Below are positions 21,891 through 33,552 of a stretch of DNA of 64,000 nucleotides, piece after piece (the stretch's first letter is position 1; every line of letters starts with the position of its first letter). A program made the translations under genes and the position numbers. Source of the DNA: Salvia splendens (lineage: Eukaryota > Streptophyta > Magnoliopsida > Lamiales > Lamiaceae); the NCBI RefSeq assembly GCF_004379255.2, contig NC_056048.1:28020736-28084735 (forward strand), read 5' to 3'. The notes beneath the pieces are model-generated. The model had not been told where the DNA came from, did not search any database, and saw only the letters and a list, made by a program, of their open reading frames with translations.

Positions 21891-24800
21891 ATGGCGGTTG
21901 CAAATCCTCCATCGCTGGACATCTTAGTGAGAGATCCAGGGGGTTTTACTATCTGGAGCGGCCCCCCAGTCAGCAACGGGGAGCCCCAAATCAAGCTCGA
22001 TAAAATCCCGTGCACCTCCACAAAATTCAGCGAAGACGGATCGAAACTCATGGCCGTTCGCTCCGATTCTTTAATTTCCATCTACGACGCCAATAATTTG
22101 GCGGAAATTAGGGCTTTCCAAGTCCCCAATCTCCTCGCGGCCAGCATATCTCCATGCGGCACTTATTTGCAGACATTTCAGAAATCCTCCACGCCGCAGG
22201 TGAAGAATGTGGTGCTGTGGAAGACGGAGACGGGAGAATCGGTTTATCAAGTGTTTCAGAAGAATATGGCGAAGGCGACATGGTAATTTTGAGTGATTTT
22301 GGTTTTTGAGCGGTTGGATTGTCTGATTTGAGTAATGTTATTGCTGCTTCGTTAGGCCGTCGATTCGATTTAGCTCCGACGAAGCTGTGGCGTGTCGTTT
22401 GGCTACGAATGAAGTGCAGTTTTTTGATGCTAAGGATTTCTCGAAAGGGATTGTTCATCAGCTTAAAGTGCAGGGGATTGCTGCATTTGAGCTCTCGAAG
22501 AGCCCTGGCTCGTATGTGGCCGTATTCGTCCCTGAATCGAAGGTTGCTTAATGCGCTAATGCTTTTGTTATAATTGAAGTTATTGAATTCATACTGCAAG
22601 TTATACCTCTTTATTGTTTTGATTCTATTTTGTTGTTATTTTTTCCTTGCGCCTTTGTTTATGTCGATGATTTCTTCAATATGATTGAATAAATTATTTT
22701 TTCACTTGTCATCTGTTCTTGAATGTCTAGTTTTGTTGAATTTTGAAGTCTGTAATTGCCTGCAAGAAGCTTCATTTTTTTTCTGAACTGCTTGCAAGTG
22801 TTTGTGGAAATGATGAGTAAAACAATGTCTTTTTTGTGTATACGAGACTCAGAGGTTCAGTTATCGACTGAAATGCCACGTATTTCAATTTTAGCTTCCT
22901 TGTAGGATTAAGGGAAATTGCAGTTCAAGGTTATGTAGTATTTTGATTGAGGGTTTTGGGATATTTGGTAATTCTTGTCTTGAGAGGATAAACTGAAAAT
23001 TTGTTGTTTTCTATTGCTTTAAATGTCCTTTTTTGCACATATGGTGTAAATCTTATCTCGTTCGTCTCTGTAGGGGATGCCAGCCAATGTTCAAATATAT
23101 TCTTGTGCGAAGGAGTCACAGAGTCAGCCTGTTGCGCGGAAAAGTTTCTTTAGGTGTTCCTCAGTGCAATTGCATTGGAACCTCGGTTCCAAGGGACTCT
23201 TGGTTGTCGTGCAGTCAGATGTTGATAAAACAAATCAAAGTTATTATGGGGAGACCAAGTTAAATTATCTGACTACAGATGGAATTTACGAGGGATTAGT
23301 GTCACTCCGTATGTTTTTCTTCCGTTTTTTAACCAGTTGGCAAACATGCTTTGTTTTTTATTATATAAATGATACTAATAGTTAATGGAAATTGATCTCG
23401 AGTACTTTGGCAGGTAAAGAAGGGCCCGTACACGATGTTCAGTGGTCGTCCTCTGGTAAAGAATTTGCAGCTGTTTATGGATGTATCCTTGGTTTCTTCT
23501 TCACATAGCTGATAATCGATATCTTTAGTTAGAGCAGCTGTTTATAAATTTTTTTTTAAAGAAAATCATTGCATGCCTAAAATTTATTTAAGATTTAATA
23601 GCTCTATGTTGTGTTATCTATTCTAGTTTTGTTTGTCTTTTTGTTCCTTGACACAATTCGTTCAGTTATGCCCGCAATGGCAACAATATTTGATGCTAAG
23701 TGCAAACCCCTGCTAGAGCTCGGGACCGGCCCATACAATACTGTTAGATGGAATCCGAAAGGAAAATGTATCCTTCACTCCATGCTTCATTTCATTAAGC
23801 TCTGTCTCTGCTCCCCTCTCTTATGCTCTTTTCTCTCTTCATTTCGTAAAAAGTTTCTTATGTTCATTTGTATCCTTAAAACTACTGTATAGTTATATGT
23901 TTGGCAGGATTCGGTAACTTGCCTGGTGACATGGTACATCCTTCTAAATCAATCACTGATTACTTCAAAGTTCTTAAATATCATTAGCTGGTCCAAAGGG
24001 AGATTCCTGAGCTCTATTTGTGGATATAGCGTCGTTTCCCTTCATTAGACTAGTCTATTAGTATTAACCTTGAAATTCCATAATTCCGTCGTCTTTTAAA
24101 GCTCATTGAGCAGTATCTTTTCCATGTTGAATTCGTTTGATTTACTTCTCTTTTCTTGTTTGTCACTGCACTTGGTGTAGTGTTTTGACGAGTGCTTAGG
24201 TCAGGTTTTTGTATTCTGTTTAGGCATTTTGGGATTATACGGAAAAGAAGAAACTGGGAGCTACAAGAGCTGAATTATCAGTGTCTAGTGAGTGGTCCCC
24301 AGACGGACGTTATTTTATGACTGCAACAACAGCCCCAAGGCTGCAGGTTGATAACGGGTATGGACTTTTATCTCTTTTTTTATTTCTAGAAAAATCGAAC
24401 TACTGCTGATATATCGATAGTAACAGAATAATAGAACAAAATGTTTTGCACACAAATGAGTCAATGAGTCGAACACTTTTTGGTGTTCTGCATTTTTCCC
24501 ATCTCGAAGTTAGTTAATTTTATTTCGAGTTGTTAAACGTCTTTGCATCATTATTTACTGGCACTTGATGGCCTAGTTAATGAAGTTATTTGATGACTGT
24601 ATTTCCTCTGTTTCCTTAGGATCAAAATCTTCGACTACAAAGGTTCGTTGTTATTCAAGAGAATGTACGACAAGTTGTTTCAGGTCAATACCTCTGATTT
24701 TCTGTTCTTCGTGGGAATTATGTTCTTTTTTCTTAGCTGGATTTTCTTCATCGATGCAGGTAGACTGGAAACCACAGTCACCCGATAAGTTTGCAGATAT

Positions 24801-25394
24801 TGAAGAAGTTGTGAAGTCTGTCGGCTCACTGAAATTGGAAGATACAACCACGAAACAAGGTCCATCCTTTTGCTTGCCCTCCCACAAAACACTATCCGAT
24901 GTGCTATTGCCGTAAGAGATACTAAAATGAGACTACTATGTCAGGACAAGGGTTGAAATCTGCGCAGCCCATCTCAAAACCATCTATTCCACAAAAGCCC
25001 GCTGCCTATCGCCCGCCTAGTGTTAAAGCAGCAGCTGCAGTTCAGGCAGAGGTAAATCTATAAAAATTGCCAAACTGATTCAGACAAGTCTGCTCACAAT
25101 CTAGTTTTTGTTTATTTTGTTTTTCTCGATTATATATACATGTACTGATTCTGTATTTTTTTTGTGCATGCAGCTATTCGGAGAAAGTCCTACCGGGTAA
25201 GTGTGTCGATGTTTCTTTTGCTTGAAGCGTTTTAACTATATTTGCTTCTTATCTTCCCTCCGTGTGTCGATTACAGAGAACTGAGCAAGAACGCCCTGAA
25301 AAATAAGAAGAAGAGGGAAAAGCAGAGGGAGAAAAAGGCTGCGGAAGCCAGCTCTGGAGGGTTGTTGAGCTATGGCCATTTGCAACGAGGCTGA
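21891..25394 (+). CDS. EIF2A: Eukaryotic translation initiation factor 2A
   Basis: Twelve exons: 21891-22282, 22356-22542, 23074-23308, 23414-23482, 23666-23767, 23893-23933, 24224-24357, 24620-24683, 24760-24859, 24945-25051, 25174-25196 and 25277-25394. All are GT-AG and in phase, giving 523 residues, the normal plant length. The N-terminal two thirds form the WD-repeat beta-propeller; family blocks include FGNLPGDMAFWDY, SEWSPDGRYFMTATTAPRLQ and IKIFDYKGSLLFKRMYDKLF. The C-terminus (residues from about 400) is the Pro/Ala-rich linker and the Lys/Arg/Glu helix (LKNKKKREKQREKKA) that contacts RNA or partners. eIF2A delivers Met-tRNAi to 40S subunits independently of eIF2 on selected mRNAs. 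Reading past the donor at 24859 gives an early stop, so intron retention would remove the C-terminus. No lesion seen. Confidence 0.95.
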
Positions 25395-26122
25395 TTATGA
25401 GAGTTTTGATATATATTAAACTTGACTGATAGTGAGAAGAATGCTGCTAATGTATGAATATTTATTATTTTCATGTTCAATTTTGACAAAAAATTATGGT
25501 TGGTTTTGTTCCACACTTCGTTAATCAATCCTATGTTATACTGCAGGATGTTAGATCAAAAGTAAGTTGAGAATATTAGAAGTAGTTATTTACACAAATT
25601 GTCAATGAATATTACATAACATTTGATGAGCTCAAGAATGATTAGTTTGATCTATTTTACTCCCTTAGTCCCTACTTATTTATGGTGTATTTTTGGAATG
25701 AAGAATTAAAAAATTGTGTTATATGAAGATAAAATGAAATAAAAGACAAAATAAAATAAGAGGTGTTTAGTAAATATAATCAATTCTATTTAATGTAATA
25801 GCTAGATTTTTTGACAAAATAAAATCTTTGACAAAATCTTTGGTCTCTTATATGACCACGGTTTGCTTAAATATGTACCATCGAAAGAATATTTGATACA
25901 TCCCTATATATATATTGATCATTATACACTCAAACTTACCTTCAATATAACTTCAAAAAATACCAAATATAAATATTAACAACCATAGTAAATTAAAACA
26001 AAATAAAATTTTTAAAAAAAGAACCCCAAAGCCCCAACCCTAACCCTATAAATATTTCCCAATAAATTGATCAGCGGCTATAAAATAAACCATAATTCCA
26101 ACAATTTCATCCAATATTCACA
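25395..26122. other. Intergenic: eIF2A 3' side and upstream of first F-box remnant
   Basis: AT-rich, with a partial MITE-like stretch from about 25660 (CTCCCTTAGTCCC). CCCTAACCCTATAA at 26035 is part of an upstream block shared with the other F-box copies. Confidence 0.5.
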
Positions 26123-26420
26123 ATGAACAACTATGTGGTGACAGAGGTCCTCTTGCATCTTCCCTTTGAATCCCTCTTGAGATTCAGAGCAGTCTGCAAA
26201 TTCTGGTGTTACATCATCGATTGTAAATCTTTTCGACATCTGCACACTGAGCTACATACCAACAACAATAACGACAACGACAAAGCTGATGATGCAGTGT
26301 ATCTTCAATCTCTTCTTGATAAGAGAGAAAGGTTGACACTATATGTCGACAGAGATTCTATACAATTTAAAGGTAGCTGGGGCGGTTAAGGGTCTAATCT
26401 GCATTTTACCTTAAAATAAG
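26123..26420 (+). pseudogene. F-box gene fragment (copy 1)
   Basis: The ATG at 26123 opens MNNYVVTEVLLHLPFESLLR and RFRAVCKFWCYIIDCKSFRH, a good F-box. The frame stops at 26389. One extra base near 26370 shifts it; the other frame continues VAGAVKGLICIL, the sequence following the F-box in the intact paralogue at 33.5 kb. Homology ends near 26420, so the FBA domain is lost. The next recognisable sequence is a chitinase remnant. Confidence 0.8.
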
Positions 26421-26702
26421 TGAAATCGGCTTCTTGACATTGATAATCACACTCGTTTGTAACGTCAATCAATAGTCGACGACTTATCATTGCGATGTTA
26501 TTCTACCTGTTCACGATCTTGAATTCATTGAAGTTTTATTTAAGGATTTTATTTTTGAGATTACGTATATAGTCAAATTTCTTTGTTAGTTTTACTCGCA
26601 CTGCAGGGTAAAATAAGCGTCTAGTTTTTCCTTTTTATTAGTAAAATTTTTACTTTAAATTTATATTTACATTTTCGTGAGTTTTATGTTACTCGCACCA
26701 GC

Positions 26703-27017
26703 AGTAAACAGTGGCCATGCGCCACGGGCGAGAGCTACTATGGCAGAGGCCCGCTACAAGTTACGTGGAATTACAACTATGGTGCAGCGGGCCAAGCCTT
26801 AGACCCTGCTATCTCATTCAAGACCGCAGTGTGGTTCTGGATGAATTTCGTGCACATGTCTTTTACATCAGGCTGGGGGTTTGGGGCTTCGATTAGGGCT
26901 ATTAACAGCGGCGAATGCAACGGCAGGAAGCCTGCCGCATTGGCTATTATACAAGCTATTGTAGCCAATTCGGAGTTAATCCCGGGCCTAATGTCCGTTG
27001 TTATGAGAGATTATTGA
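26703..27017 (+). pseudogene. Class IV chitinase 3' remnant
   Basis: Reading across frames gives [62 protein letters not shown] and a terminal stop at 27017. These are the second-exon blocks of the intact chitinase at 39.7 kb. The first exon (hevein domain and catalytic Glu residues) is absent. Small deletions and a frameshift between YNYG and DPAISF, plus loss of the conserved C-terminal Cys, mark it as dead. Confidence 0.85.
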
Positions 27018-27995
27018 AATATGTAAGGCCTAATGAGCTGATTAATGGGATTGAAATAAATGCAGTGTGATTGATTATGCTTTATTCGAATCTTATACAA
27101 ACCATATTACATATCATTGACAAAATTCACCAGTGAGGACAAAAGTAATAAAGTAATAAATTATTACTTAATTATGAATAAAGGTCATCGTGTTAATGAA
27201 TTAAAATCAATATTAAAAATAACATTAATGCCATTACGGATAATAAATAAAGTATTTTATCTCATTATATGTATTTAAAAAAATAAGCAAGGAATAAAAT
27301 AAAATAAAACAATTTGGCTAGAAAAATATATATTTAAATAAATATATAATGGCATAATCATGATAACTATAGTGATAAAGATCTATAGCTATAGTTAATT
27401 TAATATTTGTATAAACTCATTAGGGTGATGAAGGTTTCTGTTTATAATAGGTTTATTGTTATAGTAGCTATTCGAATCTGATTTGATTGATTTTTATAGC
27501 TTTTAGGAGCTGATTTATTTTTTATAATTGTTAGGCTTTGATTTGCTGTTTTTCTGGACAAAATAGTTTTTTTGGCTAAAACAAACATTGGTTCATTGAT
27601 TGAAATTTAAAAACATTGCAATTAATTACCCCACAAAATTCTTTTAACAATGATGAATCCACCTTGACCTAGAATTTGAAGATTGTGCTTATCATATACT
27701 ACTCCACAATATTTTAAAAAATATTGCAATTAACTACACCACAATATTTTTTTAACATTGATGAAGCCACCTTAATCTTGAATCTTGATATGTATGATCT
27801 CTATTCAAGCATAGGCAATTGGTTAAACAATGATCAATATTTAACATAATAAAAGTAGAATTAGGGCTAAAATTAAGTGTAAGGCCCATAAAACAACCCT
27901 AACTCTAATTACCGCCGTCACTAATTATCCCTCTTGAAAATGACCACCATTAAATTTCAGAATATACCTCCTTCAATTCATTCACGCCCATAGCC
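27018..27995. other. Intergenic; last ~450 bp duplicated upstream of another F-box copy
   Basis: AT-rich. From about 27590 (ATTGATTGAAAT, TTTTAAAAAATATTGCAATTA, CCGCCGTCACTAATTATCCC) it closely matches 35870-36237, upstream of F-box copy 4. The duplication unit therefore includes the promoter region. Confidence 0.7.
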
Positions 27996-28998
27996 ATGAA
28001 CTATGATGTGTTAACAGTGATATTCTTGCATCTTCCCCTGCAATCCCTCTTGATATTGAGAACTGTCTGCAAATTGTGGTGTGACGTCATCGATTCTCAA
28101 GATTTTAAAAAACTGCACACTCAGCGGCTGAACAAGTACAACGATGAATGCGCGGTACATCTACAATGCCATTTTCTCCGTAATTATAAAGAAAAATTGA
28201 AACTATGTATTGGGTTTTTAGCCAACGGGATCTCATTAGAGTCGCATGACTTGCCTGTGTTCGACACGGACTATGCAAGGGTAGCTGGGTCTGTTAAGGG
28301 TCTACACCATATGCAATCCTTTTCTAGGTCAATTGAAGATTCTGCCTCGTTCACCGGCCTCTTCTTGTCACTCACCTCAATGCATCATTGGCCACTATGT
28401 TGGAGTTGGTTTCGATGAAGATTACAAAGTTGTGCAATTGGTGTCGTGCCACCATCACCGTCGCCTCCAAGCCAACCTGTATTTGAAAAGGACGAATTCT
28501 TGCTAACGATCAAGAATTGGTGATCGATAGCTCAATAACTTCATTTTTCAAGTACGGCTCATTTGCGCACTGGAGAGGAGGATTAGGGGAGGAGAGGATC
28601 ATACTGAGCTTTGATATAGACAATCACATTACCGGAAGAGATGGTTGCCTAGGAGTATGAGATTGTTGTAGATAATCATGTTTGTCATCCAATTGAGATA
28701 TTTATGTGTTTTAGATAATGGGTTTAAGGTGAAGGTTTATAAGTCTAGAGAGGTAAGAAGTGGGCTTATAAGTTGGACTCATGTGTTGAGTTTGGATCCA
28801 CCTTATGTAAGCTGGTGAGGGCCTCCTACCTGGATAAGTGATGATGGTGTCCTTAACCATAACATGGGATATTGGGTGTGTTTGAAGATGTTTACTCCAA
28901 AGTTAAAATTGAGTCCTAGTTTTAATTGTCGTTCCGATATCGTTGAGCATGAACGTTCGGTTATTATTGAGTATGTAAAAACCTTTCTTTCACCTTAA
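27996..28998 (+). pseudogene. F-box/FBA gene, frameshifted (copy 2)
   Basis: The ATG opens MNYDVLTVIFLHLPLQSLLI and a recognisable F-box, followed by ARVAGSVKGL. The frame ends at 28418. In another frame the FBA part continues: YVGVGFDEDYKVVQLVSC at about 28395-28450, then RLQANLYLKR. Later fragments (GERIILSFDIDN, an IIEYVKTFLSP-like tail) are spread over several frames with stops to about 28998. A functional E3 adaptor cannot be made from it without repair. Confidence 0.8.
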
Positions 28999-29221
28999 AG
29001 ATATGTTTTATTATTTTCACATCATTTTTTAACATGATTAATTATTGTTCTGTTTTACTTATTAGGTTGGTGATACTCTTTCCTTTCCATAGTTTTCACA
29101 AAATGTTTGTTATTTGATGTGGCTGAGTCATTATTCTGGTATTCAATGGTTATTCACTCTTACATTGCATTGTTTCTTAATTGCGGTGAAGTATATATAC
29201 TATTCGGCCGTGACGGATCAA
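28999..29221. other. Short intergenic spacer
   Basis: AT-rich sequence between F-box copy 2 and a transposon-like segment. No feature recognised. Confidence 0.4.
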
Positions 29222-29229
29222 AAACTTTT

Positions 29230-30052
29230 AGCTGGGGGTACCATCAGGGACGAAGCCACACTGGGGCCTGGAGGCCACTGGCCCCCCAGCTATCGTAACC
29301 ATTATTAGATATTATGCTTTAACAATACACTAAAAAGTGTTCCCGCGCAGTTGGTTAATATACTCCCCTTTCATCCGTGAGGAACTGTGTCCGACTCTCA
29401 TGAACCACAGTTGATGTTTTCTTTTTGCAAAACACTAGATATACTTTCTTCACTTAATTTTTTTATAGACACCACTTAAGCTAATTCTATTGACTTTTTC
29501 ACTTTATATTCTGTTTATTTCAAATTTTTCCATTAATATATTCAGTTGATTTTATAAATTTTCATGTTGGCCACTTTGAAAAATCTTTTTACTTATAATT
29601 TTTATCATTCATAAGATTCTTACTTTTTACACATACACGTCTACTAATTTATTTAATTTTAATGTTTATTATTTGTGTCACTTTGCAACATTTGGTTATT
29701 TTAAACAATAATTGCATAGTTGATAAATTAAATATTTTTAGACTTCAATATACTCTTTAAATATGAAAATATTTTACTCCATATAATATTAATAAATTTA
29801 GTCTAAGAATATACTCCATAATCTTTATTCATTTCTTTATAATCATCATTCAATTTCATCTCAAACTTCTCTTATTAAAGATTCATAGAAAATGAATCAA
29901 AGTTCTCTTATTAAAGATTCATAGAAAATTAACAAGTAAATATCGTAAGATTTAATCATTAAATAAATAAAAAAATTATATTTTTTTCTTATGATATTTA
30001 GTCATCAATAAAAGTATTTGGACCCCCAATAAATTTTTTTTGGCTTCGTCAT
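29230..30052. mobile_element. Possible non-coding DNA transposon fragment
   Basis: The left end holds GGGACGAAGCCACACTGGGG with a GC-rich GGCCACTGGCCCCCC block. The right end holds GGACCCCCAATAAA followed by TTGGCTTCGTCATTG. GACGAAGCCA is therefore inverted at the two ends. The interior is AT-rich filler without coding capacity. No clear target duplication was found. It abuts the 5' break of a Harbinger transposase remnant, so it may have inserted there. Confidence 0.4.
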
Positions 30053-30053
30053 T

Positions 30054-30856
30054 GTGTCAAAGCGCTTGTTTATGCGTATTGTCAATACATTGTCCGTCCG
30101 TGTTGAATTCTTCCAAACAGGTCTAGATGCAGCTGGTCAGCAAAGTATCTCAGCGTTGCAGAAGTGTACGTGTGTCATCCGACAACTCACTACTGGGCAA
30201 ACGGCCGACCTCTTCGATGAGTATTTGCATGTCGGTGAGTCCACTGGAATCCTTTGTCTGAAAAATTTTTGCGAGGGCGTTCGTACAGCTTTCACGAACG
30301 TGCTCTTCGACTTGAACGTGCTCTATTCTTCACCCCTCTTCAATGATGTGTTGAATGGTGTAGCACCGGCGATCGACTTCACCGTCAACGGAAATACATA
30401 CCACATGAGTTACTATCTCGCCGATGGTATCTACCCAAGGTGGTCGACTTTCGTGAAGACGCTCAGCAACCCGCAAGACCCGAGACGGGTTCTTTTTGCG
30501 CAGCGTCAAGAGTCCGCGCGGAAAGACGCCGAAAGAGCCTTTGGGGTCCTTCAAGCCCGATTCAACATTGTGAAGGCCCCGGCTCGGCTGTGGTACGTGA
30601 ATAATATCGCCGACATCATGTACACGTTATTATCTTACACAACATGATTATAGCCGACGAAGGATCGATGGCGGCTAGCTTCTACGACGAGGATGAAGCT
30701 GGAAGCTCAAGTGCGAGGTCTCCCCCACGCCGAGGTGTGCATACGACGGTGGGTAAGAGGATCGAAACAAGGCACACAATGCGCGATACCCGAACCCACG
30801 TTGAGCTACAAGAAGACCTAATCAAACACATGTGGGCGAAATTCGGCAACGAGTAA
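30054..30856 (+). pseudogene. PIF/Harbinger DDE transposase remnant
   Basis: The frame opens SKRLFMRIVNTLSVRVEFFQ and ALQKCTCVIRQLTTGQTADL, then jumps directly to FDLNVLYSSPLFNDVL, HMSYYLADGIYPRWSTFVKT and ARKDAERAFGVLQARFNIVK. It is a plant Harbinger transposase with an internal loss: the block with the first catalytic Asp (normally GSIDCMHWEW) is missing. A one-base shift near 30628 separates it from the next frame, which continues HNMIIADEG and ends at 30856 with IKHMWAKFGNE. The third catalytic residue (E in ERAFG) is present. It cannot encode a working transposase. Confidence 0.88.
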
Positions 30857-31212
30857 TGGGCTTTTTACTTTTACGAATTTAATTATGTAATTTTTAATTT
30901 TTAGGAGTTTAATTATGAAAATTTTAATTTTTAGGATTTTAATTATGTAATTTTTAATTTTTAATGTATTTTGTAATATTATTCTGGGTATGTGTAATGT
31001 ATTTTAATTTTGTGGAAATGTTTTTATTTAAATTGAGTAATGGAATGGTGGGACCCTTGTGTTCGTCCTTGCGGAAGAGCACAACTGTGAGTGTTGTGCT
31101 CTTGCCTAAGAGCAGGCAGAAAAAGTGGCGCCGGGGCCACAACCGTGCTCGTTGGCAAGAGCACAGTTGTGGGTGCTCTAATACTTGCCAACGAGCACGG
31201 TTGTGGGTGCTC
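30857..31212. repeat. Harbinger 3' region with short tandem repeats and terminal end
   Basis: AT-rich repeats of a TTTTTAATTTTTAGGA-like unit at 30880-30965 follow the transposase stop. At 31150-31215 TTGTGGGTGCTCTAATACT occurs twice. GGTGCTCTAA resembles the right end GGATGCTCTAA of the complete Harbinger element at 63.46 kb, so this is taken as the right terminus. Confidence 0.5.
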
Positions 31213-33473
31213 TAATACTAATTCATATACTTTTTCTCCTCTTCTATTTTACCTTACCAATTTTTTCTCTTACTCTCTCTTACTTTATTTATTTTATATT
31301 AAAATCCGTCCGTTTCCAAAGTTCATAATTTTAAAAAACAAAATGATTAATTAATTGGAATTATGATAGATTTGGAAACTTGGTTGAAGTTTACCGACAT
31401 ATGAGATCTTTTAAGAGTAGCGCTAAATATGTCATTTAAAATGACTCTTGGACAACCATTAAAATATAAGAATGATGCTAAACACCTATAATATGGCTAG
31501 CCATAATACTTCCTCCAATCCTTGTTAATTGAGTAATTTTTCTATTTCAAAAAGTTCCTATGTGATTGAGGCAATTCTTATTCTGTTACAGCAGTACTGT
31601 TTCTTACTCCATCCGTCCACGATAAATAGGGCTATTCCATTTTTATCTCTCGTTTTGGAAAAATGATAATAGATAGTTAAAGTGGAGAGAAAGAAAAGTA
31701 AGAGAGAGAATAATATAGACAAGTAGGGCTATTCCATTTTTATCCCTCGTTTTGGAAAAATGATAATAAATAGTTAAAGTGGATAGAAAGAAAAGTAAGA
31801 GAGAGAATAATATAGACAAGTCTTGTCTATATTATTTTCTCCACTTTAACTATTTATTATCATTTTTCCAAAACGAGTGATAAAAATAGAATAGTCCTAT
31901 TTTTCGTGGACGGAGGAAGTATGTTTTCATCTTTCTTATTTTGTGCTCTGTTACTTTATTCTTCCGTCATTTAACGTGACAAAAGTATGGGGAGTGGGAA
32001 TGGAATATAGACCTAAAGATATCACATGAGAAAGTACGGGGAAATTAGATTCTCCATAAAGTACTGGGAACAACTATAATGGCATGTAGCTACAAAATAC
32101 AAATCACATGACAGTATGAGTCCATTGGCCTAGGCTCATTATCATATGACATTTAACCTACTTATATTTTTTCATTGTGGAGAACGTGGGACATAGAAAA
32201 CCTAGAATATGTAAAGTTTTGTAGATAGATTCCCTAGCTTTCTTCTGCATAATGTTAGTACCAGAATTGTTTCGTCATATCATAGTACGTGTGGATCACG
32301 ATAGTGGTGAATTCAACAACAATAACGATAATCGTAGAGAATAAATGAACACAGCTAGTAAGTGTTTTATCAGTCATGTTCAATTTCTCAATATGCATAA
32401 TTGATTATGAATCTTGATCAATATTCATGTATGCTTTCCCGCTGTACGTTCATTAGATGATGACATGAATTTATAAGAAAATGGTTGAAGAATTAATCTT
32501 GTTTATGTCCTAAGGTAAGTGAGGAGTACTTTTTATTTTGACGTCCCAAGTTAATTGATACATTGAATCTTTTAGCAAAAATTGACTCTTAATATCACTT
32601 CTATTTTGTTCTATTTTTCTTTTGCAACTTTATTATTATTTTCATTCCAACACCAATAAAATTAGAAAATTATATAATCCGAATAAAATAGTAATACAAT
32701 TGAAAATAAGTATAATAAAATGAATGAAACAATATAGTATCACGTAAATTTTATTTTAGGCAACATATTTCATATTTGCGCCATGGCCCAAAAATGGTTA
32801 AATTCGGTTTTGATAAATAAAGCCCAAGTTATGTGTGTAGAAATAGTAGGAGAATAAGCTTATTATGGTTCCATTGTACAATTATGTTTCTTCTCATTAT
32901 TATTCAGTTAAAATTTTAGGGTTAAAATAGAAGATAGAACAGTTTTATGGACAAAGCATTCTCATCTTATTTGCATGTTTTGTGCAAAATTGAGTCAATG
33001 AATTGAACGTTTTTTTGGAGTTCCGCATTTTTGGATTTTATTTCAAGCTTTGTTACTCATCTTAGCATCATTATTTACTAGGACTTGATGGCCTAGTTTA
33101 TGAATTTATTTGATGGTTTTATTTCCTTTGTTTCATAAATATCAAAATCTTGACAATCGAAATATTGACTGATAATCGAAATTAAACACCGTTTACTCAA
33201 AATTATACTACATCAATTACTCAATCAACATGTAAATATCAGCTGCCACATTGATATTCAGATGGCTGGAATTTTATTGCAAGACAATTTATTCAAAAAA
33301 TGAAGAACAAAGAGTACTACATGATAAATACTTAAATGTTGACATATTTTTGTGAAAAGCTCAAACGATTATGATTAATATCTCGTTATTTTGGATATAT
33401 TTATAAAATTTCAGCTTATATAGTTCGGATTTCAGTTTTTTGGATTAGGTTTTTCTATTAAATTCGGTTCGGA
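31213..33473. other. Intergenic, contains one MITE
   Basis: AT-rich non-coding DNA. It includes the MITE at 31607-31919, described separately. The final 60 bp (CCCTAACCCTAATTACCGCCG at the end) is the conserved upstream block of the F-box family. Confidence 0.5.
31607..31919. mobile_element. Stowaway-like MITE with internal duplication and hairpin
   Basis: Ends CTCCATCCGTCCAC and GTGGACGGAGGAAG are inverted, with TA on both sides. A block of about 105 bp (from TAGGGCTATTCCATTTTTAT to GAATAATATAGACAAG) occurs twice in tandem and then once inverted, so the right half can pair with either copy. Confidence 0.88.
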
Positions 33474-33552
33474 ATGGCCCAGGAGAGTAACCCTAACCCT
33501 AATTACCGCCGTTATTTTCCCAACTCTTCAATTGATCACCATTTCCATCACC

